From an uncultured Dysosmobacter sp. (GTDB taxonomy: Bacteria; Bacillota; Clostridia; Oscillospirales; Oscillospiraceae), in NCBI GenBank assembly GCA_934563745.1, contig CAKTHE010000002.1:1-64000 (forward strand): a DNA stretch of 64,000 nt. The letters run 5' to 3'. Under the pieces are notes generated by a model. It did not search any database. It saw nothing but the letters and a program-made list of their open reading frames with translations, and was not told where the DNA came from. This document shows, piece by piece, positions 15,822 to 24,994 of this stretch (its first letter is position 1; every line of letters starts with the position of its first letter). A program made the translations under genes and the position numbers.

Positions 15822-16283
15822 TTATTCGTATGCAAGCCGCTCGACCGTCCATTCCCGGATCAGATCGGCGTACCAGCGGCAGACCTGGCGGCCGGTTTCC
15901 ACGTCGAGATTGACATAATTTCCACATTCGGCGGGGCTTTTTCCGGGCATTTCCCCCTCAAAGCCGGCAGCAGCGGAAAAGACCTCCTGCAGCAGGCCGA
16001 TGGCCTCCTCACAGGAGATAAGCCGGTTGTCAAACAGAAAATAAAAGCCGGTTTGGCAGCCCATGGGACCGAAATAAATCACGGCATCCTTGTGGGCGGA
16101 ATTGCGCAGCAGGGTGGCGATCAGATGCTCGGTGGAATGAAGCTGCGCGTTGGATAAAAGGTTGCCGGTGTTGGGCTTTTTAAAGCGCAGATCGAAGGTG
16201 ATGATATCCCCGTCCCGACGGGAAAAATAAAGTCCCGGTACCAGACGGTTGTGATCCACGGTAAAACTGGCGATGCGTTCCAT
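15822..16283 (-). CDS. luxS: S-ribosylhomocysteine lyase LuxS
   Basis: Cleaves S-ribosylhomocysteine to homocysteine and DPD, the precursor of the signal AI-2. It is 153 residues. The metal site is visible as His49 and His53 in LHSTEHLIAT plus Cys120 in AECGNY; Glu52 and Cys76 (GPMGC) are the catalytic residues. The start is one base after the mtnN stop, so the two successive enzymes of S-adenosylhomocysteine recycling are coupled. Confidence 0.97.
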   Translation of the reverse strand: MERIASFTVDHNRLVPGLYFSRRDGDIITFDLRFKKPNTGNLLSNAQLHSTEHLIATLLRNSAHKDAVIYFGPMGCQTGFYFLFDNRLISCEEAIGLLQEVFSAAAGFEGEMPGKSPAECGNYVNLDVETGRQVCRWYADLIREWTVERLAYE

Positions 16284-16284
16284 A

Positions 16285-16968
16285 TCAAAGAGCCTCCTGT
16301 TCCAGGGCCTGGGCAAAGGGGACCACGACCCGGCCCAGCTGCTCCAGAGCTTCCTCAAAATTAAAATATTCCTCTTTCTGACGCGGACTGAAAAGATGAT
16401 CGGATACGGATTTTACAGAGACAAAGCCTGCGCCGCTGCGCAGGCAGACCTGAGCGATGGCGCCGCCTTCCATCTCCACCAGCACCGGGGCGAAGCGATC
16501 GGCGATCTGCCGGGCCCGCTCACCGCCTACGGCGAACCAGTCGCCGGTGGCAATGCGCCCGGTGACGGCCGTGATCCCCAAGCCGGAGAGCAGCTCCCGG
16601 CAGCGCGGGGGATTCCAGGTGGGAAACGTGACCCGGTTCACGGTGGATACCAGCCCCACCGGGTCGCCGACGGCGGAGGTGTCCACGTCATGCTGGATGA
16701 ATTCTTCGGCCAGCACCAGGCTTCCGGTGGGAAGATCGGTGCAGCAGCCGGCGACGCCGGCATTTAAAATCAGCTCGACGCCGTATTTCAGGCACAGGAT
16801 CTCGGCGGCCATAGCGGCGTTGACCTTTCCCACGCCGCCGGCGCAGGCAATGGCGGAGCCAAGCCGGTAGAAGGGGACGCCGGCCACCGTTTCAAAGGGC
16901 TTTAAGTCCCGGGCGCCGGGCAGGGCGTAAAATTCCGCCGGCATGGCGAATTGAATCCCTAACTTCAT
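16285..16968 (-). CDS. mtnN: 5'-methylthioadenosine/S-adenosylhomocysteine nucleosidase
   Basis: Removes adenine from S-adenosylhomocysteine or methylthioadenosine, making S-ribosylhomocysteine for LuxS. It is 227 residues with the PNP/UDP phosphorylase-family fold: IACAGGVGKVNAA near 40, LILNAGVAGC near 66, VEMEGGAIAQVC near 164, and a late VSDHLF aspartate that acts on the base. It overlaps the upstream zinc-ribbon gene by four bases (ATGA) and is followed directly by luxS. The pathway link is strong; the exact nucleoside preference is by family. Confidence 0.92.
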   Translation of the reverse strand: MKLGIQFAMPAEFYALPGARDLKPFETVAGVPFYRLGSAIACAGGVGKVNAAMAAEILCLKYGVELILNAGVAGCCTDLPTGSLVLAEEFIQHDVDTSAVGDPVGLVSTVNRVTFPTWNPPRCRELLSGLGITAVTGRIATGDWFAVGGERARQIADRFAPVLVEMEGGAIAQVCLRSGAGFVSVKSVSDHLFSPRQKEEYFNFEEALEQLGRVVVPFAQALEQEAL

Positions 16969-17390
16969 AAAGCGGATCCCTCCGTGGTCTGCGGCAGCTT
17001 CTTGCCGCAGCCGGGGCAGTAGGCAAAATCCTCTTCCAGCGCCTGGCCGCAGTAGGGGCAAAAGTGCAGCAGCGTTCCGGAGGCCGGCTTTGGGCTGCCG
17101 GACGGGGCCGGCCCGGGGGAGGAGCCGAAGCGCAGATCCAGAGGATCCGGCTCTTCCTCGGCATCCGTGATATCGACGACGGAGTTGCGGTTTTTCCCGG
17201 CGGCGTTCCGGAAGTGGTAAACTGCCTGGACTACGGCCAGAAGAATGAAGAGCACGCCGAAGAGCGGGAAGGGGAACGGCGCCCCCATGGAAACGGCCAG
17301 CACCGTCCAGAAAATACCGAAAATGCCGGCGATAACGGAGGCAAAACCACCCATGGCGGACGGTCCCCGACCGGGCTTGACACTTTTCAT
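16965..17390 (-). CDS. Zinc-ribbon membrane protein, unknown function
   Basis: Protein of 141 residues. It has a short basic N-terminus, two hydrophobic segments (about 13-35 and 40-58), an acidic/Pro-rich linker, then a zinc ribbon at the C-terminus (CPYCG...CPGCGKK). This is a common layout of unstudied membrane proteins in Firmicutes. It is first in an operon with mtnN and luxS through ATGA overlap, but nothing in the sequence links it to methyl-cycle chemistry. Confidence 0.85.
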   Translation of the reverse strand: MKSVKPGRGPSAMGGFASVIAGIFGIFWTVLAVSMGAPFPFPLFGVLFILLAVVQAVYHFRNAAGKNRNSVVDITDAEEEPDPLDLRFGSSPGPAPSGSPKPASGTLLHFCPYCGQALEEDFAYCPGCGKKLPQTTEGSAL

Positions 17391-17422
17391 CGCAGAACCT
17401 CCTCAGGTTTGGTTTGGCTTTC

Positions 17423-17451
17423 ATTTTACCACATGCGCCGGGCAGTGGCAA
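17423..17451 (-). promoter_or_regulatory. Promoter for zinc-ribbon-mtnN-luxS
   Basis: TTGCCA (17446-17451) and TAAAAT (17423-17428) on the minus strand, 17 bases apart. Confidence 0.7.
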
Positions 17452-17482
17452 CTGCTGTTTTGCGGATCCGGCAAGGCGGGAC

Positions 17483-17516
17483 TAAAAAAGCAGGGACGGG
17501 CGCACGGCCCGTCCCT
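17483..17516 (-). terminator. Terminator of ackA
   Basis: AGGGACGGGC and GCCCGTCCCT form the stem; on the minus strand GCTTTTTT follows. Confidence 0.92.
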
Positions 17517-17530
17517 GGCGGAATTCGGAT

Positions 17531-18736
17531 TTAAAGCCCCTGAATCAGCGCCGCGGTATCCTTGGCGATCATCAGCTCTTCGTCCGTGGGGATCACCAGC
17601 ACCCGGACCCGGGAATTGCCGGCCGATACGTCGATTTCTTCTCCGCAGACATTGTTTTTCTGCGGATCGATCCGGATCCCCATGCACTCCAGCCCGGAGG
17701 CGATCTGGTAGCGGACGTTGACGTCGTTTTCGCCGATGCCGGCGGTAAAGATCACGGCGTCGCAGCCGCCCATAGCCGCGGCGTAGGCGCCGATGTATTT
17801 TTTGACGTCGTAAATAAAGGTATCCACCGCCAGCTGAGCCCGGGCATCTCCTTTTTTGGACGCGGCAGAGAGATCCCGGAAGTCCGAAGAAACGCCCGAA
17901 AGGCCGGCCATGCCGGAGAGCTTGTTCAAAATGCTGACCATCTGATCGATGGAGAGACCGCGTCGGTCCATCAGGTATTGCAGGATCCCGGCGTCCAGAT
18001 CGCCGGCCCGGGTCCCCATGGGAACACCGGCCAGCGGCGTGAAGCCCATGGACGTGTCCACCGATTTGCCGCCCTTGATGGCCGCGATGGAGCAGCCGTT
18101 GCCCAGGTGGCAGGAGATCAGCTTCAGCTCTTCCAGCGGACGGCCCAGCATGACGGCGGCCCGCTGGGAAACGTATTGATGCGAGGTGCCGTGAAAGCCG
18201 TATCGCCGGACCTTATCCCGGGTATAAAACTCATAGGGAATGGCGTAGATGAATGCCTGCGGGGGCATGGTCTGGTGAAAGACGGTGTCGAATACGGCGA
18301 CCATCGGAACACCCGGCATCGCCTCCTGACAGGCGCGGATGCCGGTGATGTTGGCCGGATTGTGCAGAGGCGCCAGGGGGATGCATTCTTCAATGGCGGC
18401 AATTACGTCCTCGTCGATCAGGACGGACTGCTGAAACGATTCGCCGCCGTGGACCACCCGGTGTCCCACTGCGTCGATGGCGTCCATAGAGGGAATGACG
18501 CCGTTTTGCGGGTCCACCAGTGCGTTCAGCGCCGTCTGAATGGCCACGGCGTGGGTGGGCAGATTGACGCTGGCACCGAGGATGGGCCGGCGGCCCTTGA
18601 CGCGGGGACGATAGGTAAAGCGCCCGTCGATGCCGATTCGCTCGCAGACGCCCTTGGCCAAAACGTAGCCGGTATCCGGGTCCATTAACTGGTATTTTAC
18701 CGAGGAGCTGCCTGCATTGATGACAAGAACATTCAT
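17531..18736 (-). CDS. ackA: Acetate kinase
   Basis: Converts acetyl phosphate and ADP to acetate and ATP, the energy-yielding last step of acetate fermentation. It is 401 residues with ASKHA-family blocks: VLVINAGSSSVKYQL at the start, GHRVVHGGE near 90, YGFHGTSH near 180, SCHLGNGCSI near 210 and FTAGIGEND near 325. It has its own promoter and terminator. No pta gene is adjacent. Confidence 0.98.
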   Translation of the reverse strand: MNVLVINAGSSSVKYQLMDPDTGYVLAKGVCERIGIDGRFTYRPRVKGRRPILGASVNLPTHAVAIQTALNALVDPQNGVIPSMDAIDAVGHRVVHGGESFQQSVLIDEDVIAAIEECIPLAPLHNPANITGIRACQEAMPGVPMVAVFDTVFHQTMPPQAFIYAIPYEFYTRDKVRRYGFHGTSHQYVSQRAAVMLGRPLEELKLISCHLGNGCSIAAIKGGKSVDTSMGFTPLAGVPMGTRAGDLDAGILQYLMDRRGLSIDQMVSILNKLSGMAGLSGVSSDFRDLSAASKKGDARAQLAVDTFIYDVKKYIGAYAAAMGGCDAVIFTAGIGENDVNVRYQIASGLECMGIRIDPQKNNVCGEEIDVSAGNSRVRVLVIPTDEELMIAKDTAALIQGL

Positions 18737-18847
18737 GAGGAGTCCCCCTTTCTGTAAAATCTCTTGCCCTTTGCCGGTTTTTAAGCTACAATAAACGAAC
18801 AGGAAACAAACGGGCCATTACACTTGTGCATGGACCGTGTAGTATAA

Positions 18848-18875
18848 ATTATAGCAAAAAAATTTTACGTTACAA
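18848..18875 (-). promoter_or_regulatory. Promoter for ackA
   Basis: TTGTAA (18870-18875) and perfect TATAAT (18848-18853) on the minus strand, 16 bases apart. The surrounding AT-rich stretch (18841-18880) also serves the divergent tmcAL gene. Confidence 0.65.
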
Positions 18876-18929
18876 CTAGCATTTTTACCGAAATGTTACT
18901 TCCGGTTTGACTTTTGGAGGCTGAGTTTT

Positions 18930-20132
18930 GTGCACAACGCAGGGATCGTGGCGGAATACAACCCCTTCCACAGCGGACATGCACAGATGATCCGCCGGGT
19001 GCGGGAGCGGCTGGGCGCCGGGTGCGGAATCGTCTGCGCGATGAGCGGGAATTTTGTGCAGCGGGGCGATTTTGCCCTGTTGGGGAAATACGCCCGGGCG
19101 GAAGCGGCCGTCCGCTGCGGAGCGGACCTGGTGCTGGAGCTTCCGCTGCCCTGGGCCGTTTCTTCGGCAGAGGGGTTTGCCCGGGGCGGCGTAGGTGTTT
19201 TGGCAGCCTCCGGCGTGGTGGATACGCTGGCGTTCGGCAGTGAGTGCGCGGATGCGGCCCTGCTGCATCAGGCGGCCCAGGGGCTTGAGGCTCCGGCGTT
19301 TCCCGGCCTGCTGCGGCGGGAGCTTGAAAAAGGAGACAGCTTTGCCGTGGCCCGGCAGCGGGCGCTGGAGCAGCTGGTACCGCCGGAAGCGGCGGCGGGG
19401 CTGGCGTCGCCAAATGATCTTTTGGCTGTGGAGTACTGCCGCTGTCTGGATCGGATGGGCACGGGGATGGTGCCGCTGGCCATCCGCAGGGAAGGAGCGG
19501 GGCATGACGCGCCTCTGACGGAGGGACCGTTTTCTTCCGCCTCGGCGCTGCGGGCCCTGATCGCTGACGGCCGGACGGAAGCGGCGCTGGAAAGACTGCC
19601 GGAGCCGGTCCGCCTGATTTATCGGCGGGAGGCGGCGGACGGCCGTGCGCCGGTTTGGGGCGCGACGTGCCAACGGGCGATTCTGGCCCGGCTGCGCACC
19701 ATGGAGCGGGACGATTACGCCGCCATTGACGAGGGCGGCGAGGGATTGGGAAACCGCATGTACGCGGCTTCCCGCACGGCGGCCACATTGGATGAACTGC
19801 TGACGCAGACGAAGACCAAGCGGTATGCGCTGGCTCGGATCCGGCGGATGGTCCTTTGGGCCTATCTGGGGCTGAAGCCGGCGGAACGGCCGGCTGCGAT
19901 CCCGTATCTGCGGCCGCTGGCGGCCAATGAACGGGGACGGAAGCTGCTGCGCCGGATGCAGGAATGCGCTGCGGCTCCGGTGCTGACCAAGCCGGCGGAT
20001 GTCCGGCACCTGGGAGAGGCGGCCCAGGCGCTTTTTGCGCAGGAAGTCCGGGCGGCGGATCTTTATGCCCTGGCCTATCCGCAGCTGAGCGCGGCCGGAA
20101 GCGAATGGCGCCGCAGCCCGGTGATGCTTTGA
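18930..20132 (+). CDS. tmcAL: tRNA(Met) cytidine acetate ligase TmcAL
   Basis: Uses ATP and acetate to acetylate the wobble cytidine of elongator tRNA-Met. It is 400 residues. The N-terminal nucleotidyltransferase-like fold has the HxGH motif in EYNPFHSGHAQ (His14, His17) and CAMSGNFVQRGD; the C-terminal part is helical and tRNA-binding. The start is GTG with GGAGG nine bases before. It is transcribed away from ackA, whose product acetate is its substrate; that pairing may be chance. Confidence 0.93.
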   Translation: MHNAGIVAEYNPFHSGHAQMIRRVRERLGAGCGIVCAMSGNFVQRGDFALLGKYARAEAAVRCGADLVLELPLPWAVSSAEGFARGGVGVLAASGVVDTLAFGSECADAALLHQAAQGLEAPAFPGLLRRELEKGDSFAVARQRALEQLVPPEAAAGLASPNDLLAVEYCRCLDRMGTGMVPLAIRREGAGHDAPLTEGPFSSASALRALIADGRTEAALERLPEPVRLIYRREAADGRAPVWGATCQRAILARLRTMERDDYAAIDEGGEGLGNRMYAASRTAATLDELLTQTKTKRYALARIRRMVLWAYLGLKPAERPAAIPYLRPLAANERGRKLLRRMQECAAAPVLTKPADVRHLGEAAQALFAQEVRAADLYALAYPQLSAAGSEWRRSPVML

Positions 20133-20160
20133 AGAACGAATTCCGACAGGAGAGGATGCT

Positions 20161-21030
20161 ATGGGACGATATGGACGCGCGGCGCGCTGCCTGGCCGGGG
20201 CGATTTCCCTGCTGGTGCTGAGCGCCTGCGGCGGGACCGGCCCGGCGGAGCCAGCCGAGGAGCTCCAGGCGGATATTTTGTGTGAGGCAAGCGGGCCGTC
20301 TGTGCGGAAGCAGCGCACCTACACGGTGGACTCCCGGCTGCTGGAGGATGAGGTCCTGGCCGAAGATGGAACGGAGCTGCTGCATTATTCCTATGAGCTG
20401 CCGGTGCTTCGGACGGGCGTGCTGGGCGCGGATGCCTCCGGGGCGGATGGCGACACGGAAGAGGAGACCTTCGCCCAGGCGTTTTCCGCCTGGGCGGAAG
20501 AAGACCTGGCTGCATTCACTGCTGCCGCACAGGAGGATTATGCCTTCCGGGAGGGCGAGGGCTGGAAGCCCTATCAGGCGGAATTTACCTATACGGCCTA
20601 TGTGGGTGCGAACCTGGTCAGCATTCGGGCGCTTTACTGGTCTTATCAGGGCGGCAAGCACGGAAGCCCGGTACTTCTGACCTGGAATTATACGCCGGAG
20701 ACGCAGACGTTTCTGCATCCCTTGGAGCTTGCGCTGGATTCGCAGCGCTTTTCCGCCGCCGTGGCGGAAGAGCTGATCGGCCAGGCGGAGGAACAGGCGC
20801 GGGAAGAGCACAACGCGGCGGCCAGCGACTGCTATTGGTGGGATTATGAAGATATCCTGGCGGACTGGCCGGACTATGCGGTCTCTTTTGACGAGGCGGG
20901 GATGCATGTGGAATTTTCTCCTTACGAGCTGGCGGCCTATACGGCCGGCGCGCAGAGCTTTCTGATCGGCTATGACTTCCTGGCTGCGTATTTGAGCCCG
21001 GAGGGGCAGCAGCTGCTGGGCCTGGAATGA
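20161..21030 (+). CDS. Lipoprotein with DUF3298-type domain
   Basis: Secreted lipoprotein of 289 residues. The signal peptide ends in the lipobox LSAC (Cys22). The mature part follows the DUF4163/DUF3298 order also seen in RsiV-type proteins: VDSRLLEDEV...ELPVL, then YTAYVGANLVSIRALYWSYQGGKHG and a late FSPYELAAYTAGAQSF. The function is unknown; envelope stress or lysozyme-like ligand binding is known for relatives. It lies 28 bases after tmcAL and is probably co-transcribed. Confidence 0.82.
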   Translation: MGRYGRAARCLAGAISLLVLSACGGTGPAEPAEELQADILCEASGPSVRKQRTYTVDSRLLEDEVLAEDGTELLHYSYELPVLRTGVLGADASGADGDTEEETFAQAFSAWAEEDLAAFTAAAQEDYAFREGEGWKPYQAEFTYTAYVGANLVSIRALYWSYQGGKHGSPVLLTWNYTPETQTFLHPLELALDSQRFSAAVAEELIGQAEEQAREEHNAAASDCYWWDYEDILADWPDYAVSFDEAGMHVEFSPYELAAYTAGAQSFLIGYDFLAAYLSPEGQQLLGLE

Positions 21031-21080
21031 GGGGGATCCGTCCCGCCTATGCCGGCGGGCTGCCTAAAAAATAAAATCGG

Positions 21081-21118
21081 AAAAGGACCGCTCCGAACAC
21101 ACGGAGCGGTCCTTTTTT
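21081..21118. terminator. Bidirectional terminator
   Basis: AAAAGGACCGCTCCG pairs with CGGAGCGGTCCTTTT, with TT after. It serves the lipoprotein gene and the converging radical SAM gene. Confidence 0.93.
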
Positions 21119-21150
21119 CAAACGTATGAAGCGGGCGGGAAAGACCGGCA

Positions 21151-22521
21151 TCAGCCGTTGCAGCCGCCGCAGCCCGGGCAGCTGTGGCCGCTTTCCGCCC
21201 ACAGACGATCTGCGGTGACCTTCCAGTTCTGCGCCTTTTCCAGACACTTGCCGGAGAGCTCTTCCACATCCTCGGGCTGCTGCAGATCCGTGGAGTGAGC
21301 GCCGGAGGCCTTGACCATCCCGCTCAGTGCGCCGGGATTATCCAGCAGCGGGCAGGGACGCAGATAGTTTCCGCTGAAGGGCTGCCCGTTTTTATAGGCC
21401 ATGAACAGCGGGGACTGGAACGCCTGCACCAGGGTCTTTTCCTTGATATTGGAATCCGAGTAATGGATGAAGGCGCAGGGCTCGATGTCGCCGTTGGCAT
21501 TGATATGCAGATAATGGCGGCCGGCGGCGATGCAGCCGCTTACGTATTCGCCGTCGTTCCAGAAGTCCAAGGTAAACAGGGGCTTGGTTTTCCGGAAGGC
21601 CCGGACCTGATGATACATGAACTCCCGCTGCTCGGCCGTGACCATCAGATCGGTGGGAGCGCCGCAGCCGACGGGCATGTATGTAAAGAGCCAGCAGAAC
21701 TTGGCACCCATGTCGACCATCCAGTCGAAATACTCCTCGCTGCCGATCATTTTGTAGTTCTGGGAGGTGTAGCAGCAGGAGACGCCGAAGGGCAGCTTTT
21801 TCTTTTTCAAAAGGGTCATGGCGCTTTGCACCTTGGCAAAGGTACCCTTGCCGCGGCGGAAGTCCGTCCCTTCCTCGAAGCCCTCCACGCTGATGGCGGG
21901 AATAAAGTTCTTGACCCGCAGCATTTCATCGGCAAATTCTTCGTCGATCAGGGTGCCGTTCGTGAAGGAGAGGAACACGCAGTCACTGTGCTTTTCGCAC
22001 AGCGTGATAATGTCCTTTTTCCGGACCAGAGGCTCGCCGCCGGAATAGAGGAACATCCGCAGTCCCAGCTCTTTCGCCTGGGTGATGATGGAATCCAGCG
22101 TGTCAAGATCCATATTCAGACGGTTGCCGTACTCCGCGGCCCAGCAGCCGGTGCAGTGCAGATTGCAGGCGCTGGTGGGATCCATCAGGATGGTCCAGGG
22201 GATGTTGCAGCCGTACTTTTCCATGGCGGCCTTTCTGCGGGGGGCCCACAGGAAGTTGGCATTGATCACGAAGTTTTCAAAAAGCGTCCGGCGGACGTCG
22301 TCGTCGATATCCGTCCAAAGGCTTTTGACCAGACGGGTCCAGTTGTTGTTCGGATCCGACAGGGCGGCGCGGATGGCCTTGCGGTGCCGCTCGTAAGAAT
22401 TGGCGCTGTCCAGTTTGTCCGCCAGATCCACCAGCTTGGGGATATTGGCTTCCGGGTTCTTATCCAGGTATGCATAGGCCTGTTTGATCGCGGCGACCTG
22501 CAGACTTTCCTTGATGGGCAT
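21151..22521 (-). CDS. Radical SAM protein with C-terminal cysteine cluster
   Basis: Iron-sulfur enzyme of 456 residues. The helical N-terminal 100 residues precede the radical SAM core, where Cys119, Cys123 and Cys126 (ACNLHCTGCW) bind the catalytic cluster. SGGEPL follows at about 163. Late cysteines (SGCIAAGRHYLHINANGDIEPCAF and the final CPGCGGC) suggest additional SPASM-like clusters. This form is common in Clostridia without a known substrate. No peptide precursor gene is seen beside it, so a RiPP role is not supported. AAAGGAG precedes the start. Confidence 0.9.
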   Translation of the reverse strand: MPIKESLQVAAIKQAYAYLDKNPEANIPKLVDLADKLDSANSYERHRKAIRAALSDPNNNWTRLVKSLWTDIDDDVRRTLFENFVINANFLWAPRRKAAMEKYGCNIPWTILMDPTSACNLHCTGCWAAEYGNRLNMDLDTLDSIITQAKELGLRMFLYSGGEPLVRKKDIITLCEKHSDCVFLSFTNGTLIDEEFADEMLRVKNFIPAISVEGFEEGTDFRRGKGTFAKVQSAMTLLKKKKLPFGVSCCYTSQNYKMIGSEEYFDWMVDMGAKFCWLFTYMPVGCGAPTDLMVTAEQREFMYHQVRAFRKTKPLFTLDFWNDGEYVSGCIAAGRHYLHINANGDIEPCAFIHYSDSNIKEKTLVQAFQSPLFMAYKNGQPFSGNYLRPCPLLDNPGALSGMVKASGAHSTDLQQPEDVEELSGKCLEKAQNWKVTADRLWAESGHSCPGCGGCNG

Positions 22522-22658
22522 ATTGAAAACTCCTTTCGAATTACAGATGTTCCCTTTATAAAAACTATAGCGGCTTTCCTTATGGTTATACTATAGGCGA
22601 AAAACGGGGGCTGTCTAAAAATGGGACAAATTCCGGAAATTGCCCAAAAAGCACGGGA

Positions 22659-22692
22659 CAAAAGGGCCCTGCCCCGGCGGACAGGACCCTTT
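22659..22692 (-). terminator. Terminator of spoVAE
   Basis: On the minus strand AAAGGGTCCTG pairs with CAGGGCCCTTTTGT across a GC-rich loop. Confidence 0.8.
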
Positions 22693-22705
22693 CGGGAAAG
22701 CGGAT

Positions 22706-23062
22706 TCAGCGCTTGTCCCCAGGGCGGAACACCAGCGCGGCCAGCACGGCAAACACCACGGCGGCCGCGATCCCGCCGGCCGCCGCACTGAGCCCGCCGG
22801 TCAGAACGCCCAGCCAGCCCTGCGTCACAACGGCCTTGCGCACGCCGTTGGCCAGAAGATAGCCGAAACCGGTCAGAGGAACGGTGGCGCCTGCGCCGCC
22901 CCACTCCACAAGGGGCTTGTAAAGGCCCACAGCGCCTAAAAACACGCCGGCGACCACATATCCGGTCAGGATCCGGGCTGGGGTCAGCTGGGTCCGGTCG
23001 ATCAGGATCTGCCCCACGGCGCACAGCAGGCCGCCGCACAAAAAGGCGTTGAGATACTGCAT
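22706..23062 (-). CDS. spoVAE: Stage V sporulation protein AE
   Basis: Hydrophobic protein of 118 residues, part of the SpoVA channel that moves dipicolinic acid and calcium across the inner spore membrane. It starts MQYLNAFLCGGLLCAVGQIL and contains GAVGLYKPLVEWGGAGATVPLTGFGYLL, the family signature. AAAGGAGGG precedes the ATG at 23062. In most spore formers it sits in spoVAC-AD-AE; here it stands alone, 10 kb from spoVAD, with no spoVAC in the window. Confidence 0.93.
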   Translation of the reverse strand: MQYLNAFLCGGLLCAVGQILIDRTQLTPARILTGYVVAGVFLGAVGLYKPLVEWGGAGATVPLTGFGYLLANGVRKAVVTQGWLGVLTGGLSAAAGGIAAAVVFAVLAALVFRPGDKR

Positions 23063-23127
23063 CAAAACCCTCCTTTCGGTCTTGGCGCTAGTTTGGCTGA
23101 TTTTGCCGGGATTATACCGGAAAAGAC

Positions 23128-23166
23128 GCACCGCCGACGCAGCATTTCAGGCTGCGTCGGCGGTGC
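23128..23166 (-). terminator. Terminator after the Amt-PII gene
   Basis: Perfect 16-bp stem GCACCGCCGACGCAGC / GCTGCGTCGGCGGTGC with GTCTTTTCC following on the minus strand. Confidence 0.85.
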
Positions 23167-23223
23167 GTATGAGAGAGAACCGGCCGAGAGCGCAGCTGGA
23201 GGCTTTCCGCCGAGCCGGACGAG

Positions 23224-24939
23224 TTAACGATCCTGTTCACCGGCGTCCTGCAGGGCATCATAGCCCTCCTCGCCGGTGCGGATCTTGACAACGTTTTCCA
23301 CGTTGTACACAAAGATTTTGCCGTCGCCGATGTTGCCGGTATACAGCACCTTGCGTGCCGTGTCGATGACCAGAGAGACCGGAAGCTTGCTGACGACGAT
23401 GGAGACCTGGATGCTGGGCAGCATGGTGGCTTCCACCTTGGCTCCGCGGTAATAGCCTTCGCTCCGCCCACGCTGTTCGCCGCAGCCCATAACGTTGGCG
23501 GCGGTCATACCGGTGATGCCGATATCGAACATGGCGCGCTTGAGGGCATCAAAACGCTCCATTTTGCAGAGGATGTCGATGCGGGTCATTTTCACGCCGC
23601 CGGAGGGGACCGGATCTGTCGCTGCGGGAGCGTGCTCCACAGGGACGGCCGTTCTGACGGGAACCGAGCCGGAGGGCACAGCCGGGCCGGCGGGCGTATC
23701 GTCGTAGTTGAAGGCGAAGCCGCCGTAGGCGGAGGGCAGGCCATGTTCGGTGATATCCAGGCCCTTGAGCTCCTCTTCTGCGGAGACGCGCAGGCCGATG
23801 GTGTGCTTGATAATCTGGAACACGATCGTGATCATCACGGCGGCCCAGACGGCGGTTGCCAGGACACCCAGGCACTGAACCAGGAAAAAGTGGAATCCGC
23901 CGCCGTAGAATACGCCGCCGTCTACGGCGAGCAGGCCGGTAAGAAGAGTGCCGACGGCGCCGCAGACACCGTGGACCGAGACGGCACCCACAGGATCGTC
24001 GATCTTCAGCTTGGCATCCAAAAATTCCACGGAGATGGGGAGCAGCAGGCCGGCCACGATGCCGATCACGGCGGCACCGGCCACAGACACTGCGTCACAG
24101 CCGGCGGTGATTGCCACCAGCCCGGCCAGGGCGGCGTTCAGGGTCATGCCCACGTCAGGCTTTTTGTGGCGGATCCAGGTATAGATCATGGTGACCACGC
24201 AGGCCACGGCGGCGGCCATGTTGGTGTTGACAAAGATCAGTCCGGCGGAGACCAGCGTGTCATCTCCGGTCATGCTGACGGTAGAGGCGCCGTTAAAGCC
24301 GAACCAGCAGAACCACAGGATGAAAACACCCAGGGCGCCCAGAGAGAGGTTATGCCCGATGATGGCTCTGGGATTGCCGTTTTCGTCGTATTTGCCGATC
24401 CGGGGCCCGAGGATGATGGCACCGATGCAGGCGCAGATACCGCCCACCATATGCACGGCCGTGGAGCCGGCGAAGTCATGGAATCCCATCTGAGCAAGCC
24501 AGCCGCCGCCCCAGATCCAGTGACCGGAGACCGGATAAATGAACGCGGAGATGCAGAACGAATAAATGCAGTAGGAGAGGAACTTGGTGCGTTCCGCCAT
24601 GGAGCCGGAAACGATGGTGGCGGAGGTGGCACAGAAAACGGTCTGGAAAATGAGATAGGCGGTCAGCGGCACGCCATCCGGCAAAATGGCGGAGTAATCG
24701 CCCTGGACCATCGGATCAAATCCGCCAATCAGAGCGCCGGCGCCGCCGAACATCAGGCCAAAGCCCAACAGCCAGTAAACCGGGGTGCCGATACAAAAGT
24801 CCATCAGGTTTTTCATCAGGATGTTGCCGGTGTTTTTGGCCCGCGTGAAGCCGGCCTCACACATGGCGAAGCCCGCCTGCATAAAAAAGACCAGGGCTGC
24901 GCCCAAGAGGACCCAGATTGTGTTTACCGAAGAATACAT
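23224..24939 (-). CDS. amt: Ammonium transporter fused to a PII regulatory domain (Amt-GlnB)
   Basis: Membrane protein of 571 residues. Residues 1 to about 410 form the 11-helix Amt/Mep/Rh channel (MQAGFAMCEAGFTRAKN, then SGHWIWGGGWL and the conserved DFAGSTAVHMVGG). After a Pro/Ala-rich linker (about 420-450) comes a complete PII domain starting MTRIDILCKMERFDALKRA and ending near the C-terminus. It has a T-loop (RGRSEGYYRGAKVE) and the GDGKIFVYNVENVVKIRTGE C-loop. PII usually is a separate protein that plugs Amt; here the plug is covalent. The start at 24939 has GGGAGGG upstream. It follows gltD, with its own promoter and a long leader hairpin. Confidence 0.95.
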   Translation of the reverse strand: MYSSVNTIWVLLGAALVFFMQAGFAMCEAGFTRAKNTGNILMKNLMDFCIGTPVYWLLGFGLMFGGAGALIGGFDPMVQGDYSAILPDGVPLTAYLIFQTVFCATSATIVSGSMAERTKFLSYCIYSFCISAFIYPVSGHWIWGGGWLAQMGFHDFAGSTAVHMVGGICACIGAIILGPRIGKYDENGNPRAIIGHNLSLGALGVFILWFCWFGFNGASTVSMTGDDTLVSAGLIFVNTNMAAAVACVVTMIYTWIRHKKPDVGMTLNAALAGLVAITAGCDAVSVAGAAVIGIVAGLLLPISVEFLDAKLKIDDPVGAVSVHGVCGAVGTLLTGLLAVDGGVFYGGGFHFFLVQCLGVLATAVWAAVMITIVFQIIKHTIGLRVSAEEELKGLDITEHGLPSAYGGFAFNYDDTPAGPAVPSGSVPVRTAVPVEHAPAATDPVPSGGVKMTRIDILCKMERFDALKRAMFDIGITGMTAANVMGCGEQRGRSEGYYRGAKVEATMLPSIQVSIVVSKLPVSLVIDTARKVLYTGNIGDGKIFVYNVENVVKIRTGEEGYDALQDAGEQDR

Positions 24940-24994
24940 ATGCTTTTCCCTCCCTGAATGCAAGCCTCCCTTCCTGTGCGGCAGGCTACGGATG

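Noticed and set aside
18865..20907. 680-codon minus-strand frame opposite tmcAL and the lipoprotein gene
   Set aside because: Low-complexity Pro/Arg composition typical of an antisense frame; the plus-strand genes are recognisable families.
21151..22521. Radical SAM gene as a RiPP maturase with a precursor peptide nearby
   Set aside because: No short Cys/Gly-rich peptide gene or exporter lies next to it.
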